DNA of 64,000 nt from an uncultured Caulobacteraceae bacterium (GTDB lineage Bacteria; Pseudomonadota; Alphaproteobacteria; Caulobacterales; TH1-2): the NCBI GenBank assembly GCA_937967425.1, contig CALBST010000452.1:1-64000 (forward strand). The letters run 5' to 3'. The position numbers and the translations under genes were made by a program. The number at the start of each line of letters is the position of its first letter. Position 1 is the first letter of the stretch. The notes beneath the pieces are model-generated. The model saw nothing but the letters and a program-made list of their open reading frames with translations, was not told the DNA's origin and made no database searches. This document shows positions 1 through 6,834 of this stretch, one piece after another.

Positions 1-191
1 ACTTCCGCACGGAAATTCTACGACAGGCCGGAGGTTGGGACCCACATAACGTCACCGGCTGCGCGACCTCTTTTCCGGTGAAAAATCATGCGCTTACGTG
101 ACCTCGAATTTCCGAGTCCCGTTCCTGTCTCATTTCTGTGGATAACTGCAAAAAGGGAGCGATAGGGCTCGGTAGGGAAAGACGCGCGCGC

Positions 192-650
192 TCATCGTTG
201 CATATCCAGCATACGACCTTCTGCGGAATTTCGCACGGTCCTCGCGCTCGTGAACTGATCAAGCGCGTGCTGGGTATAACGCACGGCTCGCCCAAGCTTC
301 ACGAAACTCGGTCCTTTTCCTAGTCGGCGCCACGCTTCAAGCGTCTTCACGGAGACAGCAAGAATCTCCGCGGCCTCATCAACCGTCAGCTGGCGCTCGC
401 CCTGACCAAACTCAGAAGGCGACCGTCGTGCCACAGGCTTTCGCTTGCTTCTCACGCGTGCGGCTTCAATCGGCCACGCCGGCGCTGAAAGGCAGCCGCT
501 CTCCACCGCGGCAGGAGTCGAAACCGAAGGCGGCTTCGGCGCTGACTTCGCAGCGCGATCGTTGGGCGCGAGAACACCATCCTCGGCAAACAGGAAGGAG
601 AGCTGATCGACAGCGATAGTGTCTCGTGCGCGTTTACATGCAGCCTTCAT
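192..650 (-). CDS. Excisionase-like helix-turn-helix protein
   Basis: A protein of about 152 residues whose C-terminal part (residues ~88-145) is a MerR/excisionase-type winged helix: a LTVDEAAEILAVS helix, then a KTLEAWRRLGKGP recognition helix and the GRAVRYT wing. Such proteins bind DNA and in mobile elements act as recombination directionality factors or transcriptional regulators. The N-terminal half is low-complexity, rich in Ala, Pro and Ser. I chose the ATG at 650; the frame stays open upstream to 890 but that extension looks non-coding. It resembles the HTH protein at 32001-32354, which closes the trb operon, so the conjugation module is flanked by two related regulators. The role in excision is inferred; no integrase is in the window. 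Confidence 0.75.
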   Translation of the reverse strand: MKAACKRARDTIAVDQLSFLFAEDGVLAPNDRAAKSAPKPPSVSTPAAVESGCLSAPAWPIEAARVRSKRKPVARRSPSEFGQGERQLTVDEAAEILAVSVKTLEAWRRLGKGPSFVKLGRAVRYTQHALDQFTSARTVRNSAEGRMLDMQR

Positions 651-903
651 TGGACAATCCGGATATGCGCTGAACGATCCCCATCGTGCGCCATACACGC
701 TAACTTCCAAGCTCTTTAGTCGCTCAGTTGAGGCAAGCGCAGCGCTTGTTCGCATCACCGCCGCTGACGTCAGCGACACATGAGCCGTCACCGCGTCGCT
801 CCCACATCGACAGCGTTTCCCTGCGTTTCCCGACACCCGTTTCCTGGTGTTGGACGACGTTGCGCAACGCGCCGAGACTGAATCGCGCAATGAGAGAAAA
901 AGA
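651..903. other. Intergenic gap, no gene seen
   Basis: This gap separates the HTH gene from the relaxase stop codon. Short reading frames occur on both strands but lack a convincing ribosome-binding site or a recognisable product. It should hold the promoter of the HTH gene, but I cannot point to a clear -35/-10 pair. Confidence 0.4.
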
Positions 904-2664
904 TCAGCGCTCCAGTCCTAAAGACGGCGCTGTTTTCACCTTCCCGGCGTCCATGGAGATCGAATAGGCTTTTCCGACAGCCAGCTTGGCGTTCTGCGTG
1001 ACGCGCATAAGCGCCACGGCGTCGCTACGCTCAAGCATCGCAAAGCGCCCCTGGTGCAGATTGGTGAACCCGCGCACCACCCATTCGCGCTCCATGCCGT
1101 CATTGAGGCGCATGGCGCGCTTGCCAACATGGTCCGCGAGGCTCTTCTCGGCGGCCTGAAGCTCGCTGTCGCGCATGCGCCCAAGGGCTCCCGGCTCGAA
1201 TTCAAAGCGGCCAGTCAGGTCCCGCCGGCCGCTGCCTTCGCGTTCGTGCCAAGCCACGCGTTCGGTGAGCGCCGATTTCACTGCCGCAGTTTGCGGCAAG
1301 AGCCGCTTCTGCCCCGTCAAGGCGCGCACGATCTCGCGATCGAGTTCGGTCTCGGCGCGCGCCTCGATCTGCTGGTTGAGCGGCCGGCGCGACAGCGTCT
1401 CGACGCGCACGCGCACGCCGCGCTGAGAATGGACGGCTTCTTCGATGCTCGCCAGCGCGCCTGGCTCCAAACCATCGATCGCGCGCAGCCGGACGTTGGC
1501 GAATATCGGCCCGCGCTTGGGATCGCGGACGATGATATAGCCTTTGCCCTTCCCCTCGCCTCTGCGTCCGGTCTCTAGCACCTCGCCGGCGACGCGGCCC
1601 ATGTGCGGCGCATAGAGCCTAAGCTTGCCCTGCCCCGGCGCCATCTCGCGACCCAGGCGCCGGCGAATATCGATGCTGCGGCCGATCTCCGTAAGGCGGC
1701 TGCTCCAATCCGGTTCAAAGCGGAAGCGGTTGCGCTTCACTTCGTGGGCCAGCCCCATATGCGCCAGCTCCCGCACTCGGTTGCGCAGCGCTGCACGGAG
1801 CACGGGCTCCAGCTTGCGCCCAACCGCCTGAACACGGACGGTGCGGCCAGGCTGGATCTCCTGCTCCAGCAATTTGTCGAGGCGCGTGTGACGCTCGGCC
1901 CTGGTCTCGCGCTCCAGCGCCAGACGCTCGTCCTCAGGCCCGCGATTGCCGAGCATTTCGGTCGCGACGTCGCGCATGCTATGGCGAAGCCCCCGCATCA
2001 CATACTCGGACGGAATAGTGAATTCGGGCCCATCGCGCCGGCGACCGCGCAGGATGACGTGGACATGGGGATTGTCCGTGTTGAAGTGGTTAGCCGCCAC
2101 CCATTCCAGCGGATAACCCAGGTCGCGCTCCATCCGCGCCATGGTGGCGCGGGTGAAATCCTTCAGATCCTCGATCCGCGCCCCGCTCTCCGGCGACAGC
2201 ATGAGGCGGAAGTGACGCTTGTCGGCATTGGCCCATTCCTCAAGTCGCTGTGCGCCTTGGACCTCGTCGTTCTCCCGATCATAGAGCTTGCCCGGTTCGC
2301 CATCCGGTCCGGTGCTGTCTCGCTCCAGGTACTTGCCGTGCTCCACGAGCTTTGCGGCCGCCCCTGCATAATGGTTCTCATAGCCGACCGTCGCCACGCC
2401 GCGCTGTCGCGGATCGCCGGCGAAGCCGCGACGCGCGCCCTTCGCGCGAACGCCGCCCAGCCCCAACCTGCGCCCTGAAAGCCGCATCGAGAGTTGGCCG
2501 CCGAGCGCGCCCGAACGGTTGGGACGCTTCTCGATCTTTCCCTGAAGGCCGTCCTCTTCGCGAAACACGGTGAGACCGCGCGCCGCTTTCAGCGTGTGCG
2601 GCTGATCGCTCGGCCGCATCAGCGGCGACGTCTTCAAAAGCTCGGAGAATGACGCCTTCGACAT
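904..2664 (-). CDS. Conjugative relaxase, VirD2/TraI type with DUF3363
   Basis: The relaxase nicks one strand at oriT, stays bound to the 5' end and pilots the DNA to the TraG coupling protein. The protein has about 586 residues. The N-terminal domain carries the KYLERD..GPDGEPGKLYD segment typical of the DUF3363 relaxase group, followed by the metal-binding histidine motif NHFNTDNPHVHVILRG, which matches relaxase motif III. The C-terminal half matches the DUF3363 pattern, is basic, and probably binds DNA. Length is close to the family norm. I start at ATG 2664; a TTG six codons upstream is possible and no strong Shine-Dalgarno decides it. oriT usually lies beside the relaxase gene, so the structured DNA between 2700 and 3260 is the first place to look. 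Confidence 0.85.
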   Translation of the reverse strand: MSKASFSELLKTSPLMRPSDQPHTLKAARGLTVFREEDGLQGKIEKRPNRSGALGGQLSMRLSGRRLGLGGVRAKGARRGFAGDPRQRGVATVGYENHYAGAAAKLVEHGKYLERDSTGPDGEPGKLYDRENDEVQGAQRLEEWANADKRHFRLMLSPESGARIEDLKDFTRATMARMERDLGYPLEWVAANHFNTDNPHVHVILRGRRRDGPEFTIPSEYVMRGLRHSMRDVATEMLGNRGPEDERLALERETRAERHTRLDKLLEQEIQPGRTVRVQAVGRKLEPVLRAALRNRVRELAHMGLAHEVKRNRFRFEPDWSSRLTEIGRSIDIRRRLGREMAPGQGKLRLYAPHMGRVAGEVLETGRRGEGKGKGYIIVRDPKRGPIFANVRLRAIDGLEPGALASIEEAVHSQRGVRVRVETLSRRPLNQQIEARAETELDREIVRALTGQKRLLPQTAAVKSALTERVAWHEREGSGRRDLTGRFEFEPGALGRMRDSELQAAEKSLADHVGKRAMRLNDGMEREWVVRGFTNLHQGRFAMLERSDAVALMRVTQNAKLAVGKAYSISMDAGKVKTAPSLGLER

Positions 2665-2972
2665 TTGCGGCGGCCTACGCAATTGAAACGGCGCGTTTGC
2701 CGCATCTTCCGCCGCATCAGCGTGCGGGTTGCCGCGTCAAATCTCCAGCATTTGCAAGCGAAAAAAGAAAACCTGCCGCGCTCTTTATCTTGCTCTCCAC
2801 CGCCCCTTCTAAATTCCCCTTCCAGCTCGTCGCTACTTTATCACCGCAGACATTGCATGGTGTGGCGCAGCGATTCCTCCTGTGTCGTTTCTCGCACGCG
2901 AGCACGCAAGAGCGGTGATGCGCGTCAGCGCTCGACGTCTCGCGCGCGAGGCGAGTGGGTGGGGAGTGCGAT

Positions 2973-3069
2973 AGGGATCGAAACCCGAAGGGCCGAGACA
3001 CGCGTGCGTGGCTCGGTGCAGAGCATGAGAGCCCGGCCCTGCGGCGAAGCCGCAGGGATCGCCCAGACG
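2973..3069. repeat. Two-copy structured element, copy F1
   Basis: About 97 bases are shared with a second copy at 4980-5075. Shared blocks include AGGGCCGAGAC, GGCTCGGTGC and AGCCCGGCCC. Each copy ends in a perfect 9-bp stem with a 3-base loop, here 3037-3045 pairing with 3049-3057. The stem sequence differs between copies while pairing is kept, which argues for selection on structure. Copy F1 lies upstream of the relaxase gene and F2 upstream of traF. It could be a small RNA, part of oriT, or another processing site. No matching protein frame was found. Confidence 0.6.
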
Positions 3070-3147
3070 CTGCATGACCGGACCTGGCGACGCGCTGCAC
3101 ATGCGCTGCATCCGGCCGCCGCCATCCAGCACGCTGGAGCGGAGGCT

Positions 3148-3203
3148 CCGAGCCGCCGGCGCGCCCGCGAGGGCTTGCCCTTGCGGGCGCGCCGGCGGCT
3201 CGG
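3148..3203. repeat. 56-nt near-perfect palindrome
   Basis: Bases 3148-3175 pair with 3176-3203 almost without interruption: 21 GC-rich pairs, one G-T at 3169/3182, then five pairs around a central TT. The dyad would form a very stable hairpin in single-stranded DNA or RNA. It sits between the F1 element and the terminator of the 83-residue protein, with no gene over it. There is no U-tract beside it, so a plain terminator is unlikely on its own. Confidence 0.8.
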
Positions 3204-3229
3204 CCCTCGGGGGATCGTGCGCGGGGCGC

Positions 3230-3253
3230 AAAAAAAGGGGGGCCGAAGCCCCC
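3230..3253 (-). terminator. Rho-independent terminator with TTCG tetraloop
   Basis: Read on the minus strand, a GGGGGC/GCCCCC stem closed by a TTCG loop is followed at once by seven T residues (plus-strand A run 3230-3236). It lies just downstream of the stop codon of the gene at 3258-3509 and is a textbook intrinsic terminator. Almost the same stem and loop follows the paralogous gene at 3866. Confidence 0.9.
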
Positions 3254-3257
3254 TCCG

Positions 3258-3509
3258 TCAGAACACTGGCCAGATCGTGCGGATCCGCAGCGCCGTCTTG
3301 CCGGCCCAGGTGTCGACGATGGCAAATTCGCGGTTGAAGCCGTGCGTGTTCAGCGCCTTGTTGAGCGCCGCGACCGCGTCCTCCAGCTCATGACCGTCCC
3401 ACCAGAATTCCTCCTCCGGGGCGGCGTCGAGCGTCACGGAGACCACCTCGTAGCGGTCGGTATGTGCGTAGCCGTCCTCGTCGTAATCGTACGGATGCAG
3501 GTATTCCAT
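3258..3509 (-). CDS. Small acidic protein, paralog of 3866-4099
   Basis: An 83-residue acidic protein with no family I recognise. The body (RYEVVSVTLDAAPEE..., then THGFNREFAIVDTWAG, RIRTIW) aligns along its length with the 77-residue protein at 3866-4099, so the two are duplicates. The pattern of alternating hydrophobic and polar residues suggests a small alpha/beta domain. The start is well supported: AGGAGG lies 5 bases before ATG 3509. That site is buried in a predicted hairpin (3513-3542), and the much longer inverted-repeat element A lies directly upstream, so translation may be regulated by structure. The gene ends at its own intrinsic terminator. Function unknown; small acidic proteins on conjugative elements are sometimes DNA mimics, but this is only a possibility. 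Confidence 0.8.
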   Translation of the reverse strand: MEYLHPYDYDEDGYAHTDRYEVVSVTLDAAPEEEFWWDGHELEDAVAALNKALNTHGFNREFAIVDTWAGKTALRIRTIWPVF

Positions 3510-3512
3510 GTT

Positions 3513-3542
3513 CGCCTCCTGATGTTCGAAACACAGGGGGCG
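3513..3542 (-). promoter_or_regulatory. Hairpin covering the ribosome-binding site
   Basis: On the mRNA of the 83-residue protein, CGCCCCCTG (plus 3534-3542) pairs with CAGGAGGCG (plus 3513-3521) with one mismatch. The second arm contains the entire AGGAGG Shine-Dalgarno. The same arrangement, in different sequence, occurs at 4105-4130 and partly at 5782-5811. Confidence 0.6.
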
Positions 3543-3546
3543 CCGC

Positions 3547-3720
3547 CGCGGCGGGCGGGCCGGGTCAAGGATCGCGCGCGTCAGCGCGCGACCGCGAAGC
3601 GGCGATGGGGGTCACGATTTTTTTCCGGCGCCGCGCCGGCGGTGACGATTTTTCTCGACGCTCAGGGCGCCGGAAAAAATGGTGGGGCCCCGTCGTCCTT
3701 GACCCGGCCCGCCCGCCGCG
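3547..3720. repeat. Structured inverted-repeat element A
   Basis: The outer stem is a perfect 25-bp inverted repeat (3547-3571 with 3696-3720). An inner stem of about 14 bp (3619-3632 with 3666-3679) is GC-rich toward the loop and T/A-rich at its base. A small 8-bp hairpin (3572-3591) sits between them. Copies B and C share the blocks ATGGGGGT-AC-TTTT and TGGGGCCCCGT. It separates the 83- and 77-residue genes and would lie in the 5' leader of the former. An open frame crosses it on the minus strand, but conserved pairing with changing sequence favours a structural role. Confidence 0.75.
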
Positions 3721-3839
3721 GGATCATGGGACCTGTTGAGAGCCTTTTCCTCGACGGTTCAGCCCGGTTCAGCGCGCATTACGGGCGGCGGTCATGCGCG
3801 CTGGCGCGCGCTGGGTCTCCCCTTTCCGCCATCGGCGGC

Positions 3840-3861
3840 AAAATTGGGGGCCGAAGCCCCC
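3840..3861 (-). terminator. Terminator with TTCG tetraloop
   Basis: Stem GGGGGC/GCCCCC (3846-3851 with 3856-3861) and loop TTCG on the minus strand, immediately after the stop codon of the 77-residue protein. The tail is only AATTTT, weaker than its twin at 3230-3253. The shared stem and the shared sequence from stop codon to stem suggest that gene and terminator were duplicated together. Confidence 0.75.
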
Positions 3862-3865
3862 TCCG

Positions 3866-4099
3866 TCACAGCGGTCGCCAGAGCGTGCTGACGCGCAGCA
3901 GCACCTCGCCGGTGGCGATGTCGATGATCGAGAATTCGCTGTTGTAGCCGTGCGTCTCCAGCAGATCGAACATCCGCGCTTCGGCCTCCTCGACCGTGCC
4001 GACCTCGCACCAGAAATCGACATGGTCGTGAACGTCATGGCAAACCGACAGCACCTGATAGCGCACGCCGGCTTCGAGTTCGGGGTCGTAGTCAAACAT
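3866..4099 (-). CDS. Small acidic protein, paralog of 3258-3509
   Basis: A 77-residue acidic protein with segments RYQVLSVCHDVHDHVDFW, THGYNSEFSIID and VLLRVSTLW that align with the 83-residue neighbour. I do not recognise a family. The start at ATG 4099 is supported by AGGAG six bases upstream; the open frame extends back to a GTG at 4336, but that stretch is the translated inverted-repeat element B and is probably not protein. The ribosome-binding site lies inside a hairpin (4105-4130). With its leader element, gene body and TTCG terminator it forms a cassette matching the one at 3258-3720. Confidence 0.78.
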   Translation of the reverse strand: MFDYDPELEAGVRYQVLSVCHDVHDHVDFWCEVGTVEEAEARMFDLLETHGYNSEFSIIDIATGEVLLRVSTLWRPL

Positions 4100-4104
4100 G
4101 ATTT

Positions 4105-4130
4105 GCTCCTGCTGTTCGATGAACAGGAGC
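4105..4130 (-). promoter_or_regulatory. Hairpin covering the ribosome-binding site
   Basis: GCTCCTGTTC and GAACAGCAGGAGC on the minus strand pair over 10 bp with a 3-base bulge; the second arm includes the AGGAG of the 77-residue gene. Translation would need this hairpin to open, or be held low by it. Confidence 0.6.
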
Positions 4131-4135
4131 GCTGG

Positions 4136-4303
4136 CCGGCGGCGGCCGGAACGGGTCAAGGACCGCGAAGCGGCCGCTTGCGGCGATGGGGGTGACGGTT
4201 TTTCCCGGCGCCCCGCGAACGGCGCCGAACAGGACGCGGAATCTGCGGCGCCGGGAAAAATCGTGGGGCCCCGTCGTCCTTGAGGCGGCCCGGCCGCCGC
4301 CGG
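4136..4303. repeat. Structured inverted-repeat element B
   Basis: Outer stem: a perfect 14-bp arm pair (4136-4149 with 4290-4303) plus TCAAGGA/TCCTTGA (4156-4162 with 4277-4283). Inner stem: a perfect 14 bp (4199-4212 with 4247-4260), T-rich at the base. It shares the TGGGGCCCCGT block and layout with elements A and C, but the stem sequences differ. It sits upstream of the 77-residue gene and downstream of traF. Confidence 0.75.
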
Positions 4304-4409
4304 ATCATGGGATATGTTGAGCGCCCTTTCCTCCACCGTCTCCGGCCGTTTCGTCTCATGCCAGCGGCAGCCGCATGGGCGCGGGCGGCGGCTGCGCCGA
4401 CGAGCCCCT

Positions 4410-4898
4410 TTAGAGCCGGCGCCAGACGCCTTCGATCAGCGCGGCGCTGACCGGGCCCCAATAACGCCCGTCGAAGCTGTCGTCTGTGTCGCCGAGCAGG
4501 AGGATTTCGCCATCCTCCAGAGCGCGGCAGCCCGCCCAGCCGGGCGGGGCGGCGGCGCTGTCGTGGATTCTAGCGGCGATCACGCCGTCGACGGTGAGGC
4601 TGGCGCCATCGACGCAGACTTCTGCGCCGGCCGTCGCGGCGACGCGCTTGATGAAGCGGTCGGAGGGGCCGTCGAATTGGCGCTGGCGCGCCGCCTCGGG
4701 CGCAACGTCGAGCGCCCTCACGGTGATGATCGCGCCAGGCCCCACCGGGGCTCCGGCGCGCACATAGAGCCCGACCGGCAGCGACGGGCTGTGGTTGTAG
4801 AGCACCAGATCCCCGCTTCTCACGGACGCGACCGCCAGCATCGCCAGCGCGCACAAAGCGGCGAGGATGGTGAATTGGTGACGGCGGACTCGGCTCAT
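4410..4898 (-). CDS. traF: TraF-like S26 signal peptidase
   Basis: A protein of about 162 residues of the S26 family. TraF-type peptidases mature and cyclise the TrbC pilin in P-type conjugation systems, acting at the inner membrane. A single N-terminal membrane helix (about residues 9-28) is followed by NHSPSLPVGLY, which holds the catalytic serine, and DRFIKRVAA, which holds the catalytic lysine; GDTDDSFDGRYWG near the C-terminus is also typical. I chose ATG 4898 (MSRVRRHQ) because it starts directly before the membrane helix; the longer frame upstream runs through the F2 element. Its expected substrate, TrbC, is encoded at 24319. Confidence 0.88.
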   Translation of the reverse strand: MSRVRRHQFTILAALCALAMLAVASVRSGDLVLYNHSPSLPVGLYVRAGAPVGPGAIITVRALDVAPEAARQRQFDGPSDRFIKRVAATAGAEVCVDGASLTVDGVIAARIHDSAAAPPGWAGCRALEDGEILLLGDTDDSFDGRYWGPVSAALIEGVWRRL

Positions 4899-4979
4899 AA
4901 TGAGGATGGCCAAGCAGATTTCGGGCCGCTCGGAGGCACCGGGCAGCCTTCCCTGGGGCGGGAGGGCGGGTCTGGCGGC

Positions 4980-5075
4980 AGGGATGGAAGCCCGGAGGGC
5001 CGAGACGCGCGGCTCGGCTCGGTGCGGAGCACGACAGCCCGGCCCGCCGGCTTCGCCGGCGGGGTCGCCCAAACC
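4980..5075. repeat. Two-copy structured element, copy F2
   Basis: Second copy of the element at 2973-3069, in the same orientation, ending about 80 bases before the traF start on the minus strand. Its terminal stem is 5043-5051 with 5055-5063 (9 bp, 3-base loop). Compared with F1, two base pairs of this stem are changed on both sides so that pairing is preserved. Confidence 0.6.
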
Positions 5076-5206
5076 AAGCTAGCTCAAAGGCTCAAGCATT
5101 CCGCCAACTAGCGCGCAGCGAGGGCGGGCGGGTGGGCAAAGCCTTCTCTCCCCTGCGGTGGAGGACTATTGACAGGCTGAAACAAATACAGAACAAACTT
5201 GCGGCC

Positions 5207-5557
5207 ATGACCCGAGCCGCATGGACCGCCGCAGAACGCGAATGGAGCCATCCTGGCCGCATGGAGGGCCGCGAAATGGGATGGGGGCGTTGGAGCCGCT
5301 TCGGGCGGGGCTCCTGCGAGGGCTATGGCCTCGACATCGGCAATCTGCTGCGCTTCTCCATCGTCGCCAATACGGATCGGACGGATTGGCGCGTCAGCCT
5401 CAACGCCAAGGAGATCGGCGCCTATCCCGATTTCGAGCAGGCTGTCGCCGCCGCCGAACGCGAGGCGCGATGGCAGATGGGGCTCGCCCTGGAGAATTGG
5501 GCGACGTTCGAGGCGCAGCCGCCGGCCAGGCGCAGGGCGGGACGCAATCGACGATAG
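5207..5557 (+). CDS. Hypothetical protein of a conjugative element
   Basis: A protein of about 116 residues with no family I can name. It opens with a Trp/Arg-rich segment (EWSHPGRMEGREMGWGRWSRFG), has a central part of beta-strand character (LRFSIVANTDRTDWRVSLN) and an acidic Ala-rich helix (YPDFEQAVAAAEREARWQM), and ends basic. The ATG at 5207 was chosen over a GTG at 5132; neither has a strong Shine-Dalgarno. It is one of few plus-strand genes in the left arm and is convergent with the microprotein gene at 5617. Confidence 0.6.
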   Translation: MTRAAWTAAEREWSHPGRMEGREMGWGRWSRFGRGSCEGYGLDIGNLLRFSIVANTDRTDWRVSLNAKEIGAYPDFEQAVAAAEREARWQMGLALENWATFEAQPPARRRAGRNRR

Positions 5558-5616
5558 CCGAGATCGCCAGGCGCCGCCCGACGCGGACGCTTGCATCGGG
5601 CGGCGCAGGCTGTGCG

Positions 5617-5781
5617 CTATCGAAGCGCGTCCTGAAACCACGCTTCGAACTCCGCTTTCTCCTTTTCATGCTCGGCTGTCGCCGCCGCCAGTTCCGCTTC
5701 GATCTGGCGGCGCTCGGCTTCGTCGGCATTGGTCGCCAACTCGGCGCGCAATTCTTGGATCTGATCGTAGAGCGCCATCAT
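5617..5781 (-). CDS. 54-residue coiled-coil microprotein
   Basis: A short frame beginning MMALYDQIQELRAELATN and ending EFEAWFQDALR. Nearly all of it is predicted helix with heptad-like spacing of Leu, Ile and Ala and many charged residues, so a coiled coil is likely. AAGGAGA lies about 6 bases before the ATG pair at 5781/5778; that ribosome-binding site overlaps a hairpin (5782-5811) as in the two acidic-protein genes, and structured element C lies directly upstream. The conserved leader architecture is the best evidence that this is a real gene. Function unknown. Confidence 0.65.
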   Translation of the reverse strand: MMALYDQIQELRAELATNADEAERRQIEAELAAATAEHEKEKAEFEAWFQDALR

Positions 5782-5811
5782 CTTCGTCTCCTTATCTGTC
5801 GAAAGACGAAG
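5782..5811 (-). promoter_or_regulatory. Hairpin overlapping the ribosome-binding site
   Basis: CTTCGTCT and AGACGAAG form a perfect 8-bp stem (5782-5789 with 5804-5811). The AAGGAGA of the microprotein gene lies partly in the stem and partly in the loop. Confidence 0.55.
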
Positions 5812-5818
5812 CGGCGGC

Positions 5819-6000
5819 GCCGGGCGGATCGGAGCGGGTCCAGGATCGCGAGCCGCAGGCTCGCGACCGCTCCGCGGGAATGGGGGTCACGATTTTATTT
5901 CGGCGCCCCTCCCCCATTGGGAACGGACGCGCGACGTGCGCCGGCGACGAAATAAAATGGTGGGGCCCCGTTCTCCTGGAGGCGCTCCGATCCGTCCGGC
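5819..6000. repeat. Structured inverted-repeat element C
   Basis: Outer stem 5819-5845 with 5974-6000, 24 of 27 positions paired; inner stem 5892-5907 with 5943-5958, 15 of 16 paired and T/A-rich at the base. It shares ATGGGGGTCACGATTTT and ATGGTGGGGCCCCGT with element A, yet the outer arms are different in sequence. It lies between DUF736 and the microprotein, upstream of the latter. Confidence 0.72.
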
Positions 6001-6063
6001 AGGCTCGGCCGGTCTGAGCAGGAAGGTCTCCCTCCACCGTTTGCAGAGACCGCGAGCAAGCGA

Positions 6064-6094
6064 GCGGCGCCCCGCCGATGAGACGGGGCGCCGC
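6064..6094 (-). terminator. Stem-loop after the DUF736 gene
   Basis: A perfect 11-bp GC stem (6064-6074 with 6084-6094) and 9-base loop lies 9 bases past the DUF736 stop codon. No T-tract follows, so it may be a weak terminator or an mRNA-stabilising hairpin. Confidence 0.5.
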
Positions 6095-6103
6095 CGAAGC
6101 GCT

Positions 6104-6430
6104 TCAGTCGCCGTTCGACTTGCGCGCACGCGACCAGATCAGCGTGTGCGTTTCGCCGTCGTCCTCCTCGAACAGATTGGCGTAGATGGGTGCCAGGAAG
6201 CTCGGATCGTCGAGCTTGAGCGAGAGATAGTCGCGGCCCTCGCTCGAACGCTTCGCCCAAGCGGCGCCGATCTCGGCGCGGCCGACGAAGCAGCGATGCG
6301 TCGGCGACGTCTCGCTGCTGCGGTTCGTGTCCGGGACGATGCGCACGCCCTTGGCCTGGACCCCGAGCGTGACGATTTCGCCTTGCAGCTCGTCGCGGCC
6401 CGATTTCTTGAAAGTGCCGATATTCGCCAT
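6104..6430 (-). CDS. DUF736 family protein
   Basis: A 108-residue protein matching DUF736: it starts MANIGTFKKSGRDELQGEIVTLGVQAKGVRIVPD and continues through HRCFVGRAEIGAAW, YLSLKLDDPSF and an acidic C-terminal part. DUF736 proteins are small, common on alphaproteobacterial conjugative elements, and of unknown function. The start is supported by GAAGGAG 7 bases upstream. Inverted-repeat element D lies about 110 bases upstream, matching the arrangement seen for the neighbouring minus-strand genes. Confidence 0.88.
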   Translation of the reverse strand: MANIGTFKKSGRDELQGEIVTLGVQAKGVRIVPDTNRSSETSPTHRCFVGRAEIGAAWAKRSSEGRDYLSLKLDDPSFLAPIYANLFEEDDGETHTLIWSRARKSNGD

Positions 6431-6540
6431 TGTGCTTCTCCTTCAGATGCCGAGCGCCGCGCCGTCGCGGCCTCGATGGCGATCGGGACGCCGAAGGCGC
6501 TCGGCGGCGCACCCCGAAGGGGCCGCAGCGGATGCGGAGG

Positions 6541-6622
6541 ATGGCGGGACGGCGGCTTTCTTGCTGCGCGAGGAATGACGCGCGCCAGCGCGTCAGGGGA
6601 AGAAAGCCGCAAGGCCCGCCAT
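6541..6622. repeat. Structured inverted-repeat element D
   Basis: ATGGCGGG (6541-6548) pairs with CCCGCCAT (6615-6622), and after a short internal loop GCGGCTTTCTT (6552-6562) pairs with AAGAAAGCCGC (6600-6610). A GACGCGC/GCGCGTC hairpin sits in the apical part, like the small hairpin of element A. It lies upstream of the minus-strand DUF736 gene. The rest of 6431-6834 holds no gene I can support. Confidence 0.65.
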
Positions 6623-6834
6623 TGCGCCAAAGCCGAGCGAGGCCCTCCGGGGCCGTCCTTCGGCGAGATCAGCCATCAAGAGAGGCCGCGATGGCCGCGC
6701 CGGAACGAGGAGAAGCATGGCGAATAACTCGGCTTCTCAACAGAATCGGGGCTGAATCCGGCGTTCGCCGCTCTCGACGTCCAGGATCAGAGCCGCGTCC
6801 CGGCGCCAACGCCGCAGCAAAAGGAACGCCAACG

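Noticed and set aside
1603..2478. A 291-residue plus-strand frame
   Set aside because: It is antisense to the relaxase gene, which has intact family motifs on the other strand.
3866..4336. N-terminal extension of the 77-residue protein to a GTG at 4336
   Set aside because: The extra residues are a translation of inverted-repeat element B. The internal ATG at 4099 has a strong ribosome-binding site and matches the start of the paralog.
6430..6834. N-terminal extension of the zinc-ribbon protein
   Set aside because: The extension crosses element D and is Arg/Ala-rich without domain features, while ATG 6835 has a good Shine-Dalgarno and starts just before the first CxxC.
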